The notes under the pieces: generated by a model
The model's database searches: none
What the model was told of the DNA's origin: nothing
The model's input: only the letters and a program-made list of their open reading frames with translations
Assembly (NCBI RefSeq): GCF_019799925.1
Contig: NZ_JABGCG010000016.1
Coordinates: 1-47,380, forward strand
Reading direction: 5' to 3'
Origin: Blastococcus sp. CPCC 205250
GTDB lineage: Bacteria; Actinomycetota; Actinomycetes; Mycobacteriales; Geodermatophilaceae
Length of the DNA: 47,380 nucleotides
Part shown: one piece after another, positions 44,660-47,380 of the stretch
Layout: the number at the start of each line of letters is the position of its first letter
How positions within the stretch are numbered: the first letter of the stretch is position 1
Program-made: the position numbers and the translations under genes

Positions 44660-45864
44660 CCTGCGGCTCCTCCCCCGCAGCCCGGGCCCGAGCCCGTCGG
44701 CGGGCCGGCGAGGTCGGCGTCCGGCGGCGCGGCGCCGAGCCCGTCCCGCCGCTCGGCGACGAGGGCGTCGACGACGGCGCGCAGGTCGCCGTCGTGCGCG
44801 GCGGCGACGGCCCGCTGCCGCTGGTAGGACGCGCCGGCCGCGAGCACGCGCTCGATGTCGGCGAGCTGCTCGGCGCAGTCGAGCCGGCGTGCCGTGGGCT
44901 CCAGCTCCTCGGCGAGGTCGAGCAGCGCCTGCCGCACGGGGCGGACGGTGCCCTTCTCGTCGACGACGATGTCGGCGTCCAGGCCGTGGCGGGCGGCCCG
45001 CCACTTGTTCTCGCGCAGCACCCAGCTCGGCGGCGTGGGCAGCGTGTAGCCGCGGTCGAGCTGGGTGTCGAACTGCTCGACCAGGCACTGCGACAGCGCG
45101 GCGACGACGCCGATCTCGTCCAGCGTCGGCAGGCCGTCGCAGATGCGCAGCTCCACGGTCCCGAAGTCCGGGTGCGGGCGGATGTCCCACCACACCTCGC
45201 GGACGCTCTCGATCGCCGACGTGGAGATCAGGGTCTCCATGTAGCTCTCGAACTCGCTCCACCCGGAGAGCTGGTACGGCAGTCCCGCGGTCGGCATCGC
45301 CTCGAAGACCTTGCTGCGCGCCGACGCCAGGCCGGTGTCGCAGCCGACCCAGTACGGCGAGGACGCCGACAGGGCGAGGAAGTGCGGCACGTACTGGGTG
45401 AGGGCGTTGACGATCGGGACGGCCTTCTCGGGAGCCCGGACGCCGACGTGCACGTGGACGCCGAAGATCTGCAGCCGGCGGGCCAGCCACTGCATCTTCT
45501 CGACCAGCTGCAGGTAGCGCTCCTTCGGCGAGATCAGCTGGGTCTGCCAGTCGGTGAAGGGGTGGGTGCCGGCGCACATGAGGTCCAGGCCGCGCCGGTC
45601 GGCGGCCTCGACGACCTCCGCGACCGTGCCGGCGAGGTCGGCCTTCGCCTCGGCGACGGTCGTGCACACGCCGGTGATGACCTCGACGGTGGACTGCAGC
45701 AGCTCGTGCTTGGCCTTGGCCGGCTCGTCGGCGCCCTCGGGCGTGAGCTCGGCGAGGATCTCGACGGCGCCGGCGGTCAGCTCGCGGGTCTGGCGGTCGA
45801 CGAGCTGCAGCTCCCACTCGACGCCCAGACTGGCCCGCTCGGAGGAGCGGAAGGGGATCTGCAC
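44656..45864 (-). CDS. YbdK-type carboxylate-amine (glutamate-cysteine) ligase
   Basis: A 402-residue member of the GCS2 family. LGVEWELQLVD at residues 13-23, CAGTHPF, FGVHVHVGV and the Glu-rich VELRICDGLPT are family motifs. E. coli YbdK has weak gamma-glutamylcysteine synthetase activity; actinomycete members may act in thiol or other gamma-glutamyl pathways. The GTG at 45864 lies six bases after TAGGCT, a leaderless start, and it heads a run of five close same-strand genes ending in meaB. The last 20 residues are Gly/Pro-rich and probably disordered. Confidence 0.88.
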   Translation of the reverse strand: MQIPFRSSERASLGVEWELQLVDRQTRELTAGAVEILAELTPEGADEPAKAKHELLQSTVEVITGVCTTVAEAKADLAGTVAEVVEAADRRGLDLMCAGTHPFTDWQTQLISPKERYLQLVEKMQWLARRLQIFGVHVHVGVRAPEKAVPIVNALTQYVPHFLALSASSPYWVGCDTGLASARSKVFEAMPTAGLPYQLSGWSEFESYMETLISTSAIESVREVWWDIRPHPDFGTVELRICDGLPTLDEIGVVAALSQCLVEQFDTQLDRGYTLPTPPSWVLRENKWRAARHGLDADIVVDEKGTVRPVRQALLDLAEELEPTARRLDCAEQLADIERVLAAGASYQRQRAVAAAHDGDLRAVVDALVAERRDGLGAAPPDADLAGPPTGSGPGCGGGAAG

Positions 45865-45870
45865 CCCGAG

Positions 45871-45876
45871 AGCCTA
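45871..45876 (-). promoter_or_regulatory. -10 element for the ybdK-like/M20/mut gene run
   Basis: TAGGCT ends six bases before the GTG at 45864 with no ribosome site between. It may drive all five genes to 38219. Confidence 0.5.
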
Positions 45877-45947
45877 CGGACGATCACGCTCCCGCACCGG
45901 TCGAGCGGATCGCCGGCCCCCGGACCGCCGTCCGGCACGGGGTGCTG

Positions 45948-46340
45948 TCAGCGGGACCTGCGGACGGTCACGAGGAACTCCACGCTCCGCGAGGCGATCG
46001 CGTCACCGGTCCATGGGTCCTGCAGGAGGCCGTCGCCGTCTCCGTCGCCGTCCTCGCCGCCGTCCCGCAGCTCGTCGACGTCCCGCAGCTCTCCCCCGCC
46101 CGGCACGCGGAGGACCGACCGCACCTCCCCCGTCTCCAGCACCACCTGGATCTCCGTCACCCGGCCCCGGACGTGCTCGTCGGCCGGGACGTCGAGGCCG
46201 CCGTGGTGGCTCTCGACGAGGCGCGTGCGGCCGTCGGGCCCTTCGTGGCGGATGCACCGGAGGTCCACGACCTGGTCGCGCTCGATGGCCTCCCCGCAGC
46301 ACTCGTGCTCCCAGCCACCCACCTCGACGACGACGTCCAC
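45948..46340 (-). CDS. Small protein resembling the DUF6578 family
   Basis: A 130-residue protein of unknown function. The start region VEVGGWEHECCGEAIERDQV, with a Trp and adjacent Cys-Cys, resembles actinomycete DUF6578 proteins as I recall them; the Cys pair and a later SHHGG could bind metal. A GD-rich repeat (GGEDGDGDGDG) lies near residue 105. GTG 46340 is chosen because it is six bases after TACGTT and places the conserved WEHECCGE near the N-terminus; GTG 46343 is also possible and the open frame extends further upstream. Confidence 0.65.
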   Translation of the reverse strand: MDVVVEVGGWEHECCGEAIERDQVVDLRCIRHEGPDGRTRLVESHHGGLDVPADEHVRGRVTEIQVVLETGEVRSVLRVPGGGELRDVDELRDGGEDGDGDGDGLLQDPWTGDAIASRSVEFLVTVRRSR

Positions 46341-46346
46341 CACGGC

Positions 46347-46352
46347 AACGTA
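46347..46352 (-). promoter_or_regulatory. -10 element for leaderless DUF6578-like gene
   Basis: TACGTT ends six bases before the GTG at 46340 and lies in an otherwise GC-rich stretch. Confidence 0.4.
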
Positions 46353-46489
46353 GGCGTCGAGCCGGGCCGCGCGGCGTCGCTCAGCGGCCCTGCTCGCGCC
46401 TGCCTCCGGGCGCGGCACAAGGCCTCGGATGGATCTGTGGACAAGTCACTGACCTGGGAATTCTCGCCACCGGTGGGGCGCTCGGCCGG

Positions 46490-46495
46490 TAGGAT
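46490..46495 (+). promoter_or_regulatory. -10 element for leaderless DUF222 gene
   Basis: TAGGAT ends six bases before the ATG at 46502, with no ribosome site between. Confidence 0.5.
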
Positions 46496-46501
46496 GCGTA
46501 C

Positions 46502-47380
46502 ATGTGTTCGAGTTCTGACGCGGCCGATCTGCAGTCGATGTCGGACGCGGAGTTGCTGGCCGAGGTCGCCGCTCTGGTCGCGGCGCGCAACCGGCTGGAG
46601 GCCCGGCTGACCCGCGCGGTGCGGGTGGCCGACGCGCGCGGCTCGTGCGAGCACGACGGGCTGGGCACGATGCAGGCCTGGCTGCGCACCCACACCGGCA
46701 TGAGACGGCAGTCCGCCGCGGCGCTGGTCCACCGCGGGCGCGCCCTGGACCTGCTGCCGGCCACCGCGGCGGCCCATGCGGCCGGGGCGATCGCAGCCGA
46801 GCACGTCACCGCGATCGCCCGCATCACCGCCCCCGGGCACGTGGCGGCCGCGACCGAGCAGGGCGTGGACCTGGCCGCGGTGGACTCCGCGCTGGCCACC
46901 ATCGCCACCGGGCAGCCCTTCAAGACGTTGACCGAGGCGGTGCAGCACTACCTGGACCGGCTGGACCCCGACGGCCCAGAACCGGCGCCCGTGGAGCAGC
47001 GATCGGTCACGATCGTCACCCACCCCGACGGCACCGTGACCGTGCACGCCGAACTGGACCCCGTCGGCGGGGAGAAGGTCCAAGCCGTCCTCGAACCGAT
47101 CGCCGCCGCCTCCCGCACCGCCGGCGACCAGCGCACACCCGCTCAGGTCCGCGCCGACGCGTTCGTGCAGTGGGCCGACACCACCCTCGCCGCCGGACAC
47201 GTACCGATCCAGCGCACCCGCAAGCCCGGCATCGCCGCCGTCATCGCCCTGCAGGACCTGGTCGACCCGGCCACCGGCGTCACCACCGCCCGGACGGGCT
47301 TCGGAGCCACCATCTCCGCCGCCCGGGCCCGCTGGCTGGCGTGTGACTCCACCGTCGCCCGCATCGTCATGGGCCCCGAC
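46502..47380 (+). CDS. DUF222 (13E12-type) protein, probable HNH endonuclease (3' end outside window)
   Basis: 293 codons are visible. MSDAELLAEVAALVAARNRL, then AWLRTHTGMRRQSAAALV and the Ala-rich AIAAEHVTAIARI are typical of the DUF222 domain, and DPVGGEKVQAVLEP and TPAQVRADAFVQWAD of its second half. Full members usually end in an HNH nuclease domain, which would lie beyond the right edge and is not seen. The family (13E12 repeat in mycobacteria) is often present in many copies per actinomycete genome. The start is set by the leaderless promoter. Function in the cell is unclear. Confidence 0.85.
   Translation, partial: MCSSSDAADLQSMSDAELLAEVAALVAARNRLEARLTRAVRVADARGSCEHDGLGTMQAWLRTHTGMRRQSAAALVHRGRALDLLPATAAAHAAGAIAAEHVTAIARITAPGHVAAATEQGVDLAAVDSALATIATGQPFKTLTEAVQHYLDRLDPDGPEPAPVEQRSVTIVTHPDGTVTVHAELDPVGGEKVQAVLEPIAAASRTAGDQRTPAQVRADAFVQWADTTLAAGHVPIQRTRKPGIAAVIALQDLVDPATGVTTARTGFGATISAARARWLACDSTVARIVMGPD

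Noticed and set aside
46502..47380. DUF222 gene as evidence for a mobile element at the right edge
   Set aside because: No inverted repeats, transposase or integrase are visible; the family is widespread without clear mobility.

Overview
The window is very GC-rich DNA with dense genes, frequent GTG starts, GTGA/ATGA overlaps and many start codons placed directly after a TAnnnT -10 hexamer. The gene set (LGFP-repeat exoproteins, MptB-type mannosyltransferases, acyl-CoA carboxylase with an epsilon subunit, SbcCD, a Pkn-type kinase, a DUF222 protein) points to a high-GC actinomycete. A member of Geodermatophilaceae or a relative is my best guess from overall character; no marker gene here proves it. 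I saw no rRNA, tRNA, CRISPR array, transposase or integrase.

Left part (1-9.6 kb): a secreted peptidoglycan amidase with LGFP repeats, cut by the window edge, then a cell-envelope locus. Two 784-residue YfhO-like polytopic membrane proteins flank a membrane acyltransferase fused to an SGNH domain. The acyltransferase ends in a 17-bp perfect hairpin, followed by about 560 bp without a convincing gene.

Middle (9.9-28.5 kb): a housekeeping block whose order (acyl-CoA dehydrogenase, purE, purK ... PH-domain protein, birA // pccB, accE, maf, accA) matches what I recall of the Mycobacterium tuberculosis fadE25-purE-purK-birA-accD5-accE5-maf region. Between purK and the PH-domain gene lies a 9.5-kb block of other genes: an SGNH lipoprotein, SbcD/SbcC, a membrane Ser/Thr kinase with an emfourin-like domain and an extracytoplasmic propeller, and a LicD-methyltransferase fusion coupled to a coiled-coil protein. 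birA and pccB diverge from one symmetrical -10 element; BirA is expected to biotinylate AccA, the carboxylase partner of PccB.

Right part (28.5-47.4 kb): after a strong hairpin shared by convergent genes come two tandem M11-like secreted metalloproteases, one with a seven-register LGFP array (162-bp DNA repeats) and one with a C-terminal membrane anchor. Then come an LpdA-type flavoprotein, a gamma-glutamylcyclotransferase-fold gene overlapping tail-to-tail with a mannosyltransferase, and a second mannosyltransferase preceded by a coupled 10-codon ORF. A likely operon follows: YbdK-type glutamate-cysteine ligase, M20 amidohydrolase, mutA, mutB, meaB. A small DUF6578-like gene and the 5' part of a DUF222/HNH-family gene close the window.

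Together the carboxylase cluster and the mutase cluster cover propionyl-CoA to succinyl-CoA except for the epimerase. Much of the rest (amidase, proteases, YfhO-like proteins, acyltransferase, LicD, MptB) concerns the cell envelope.
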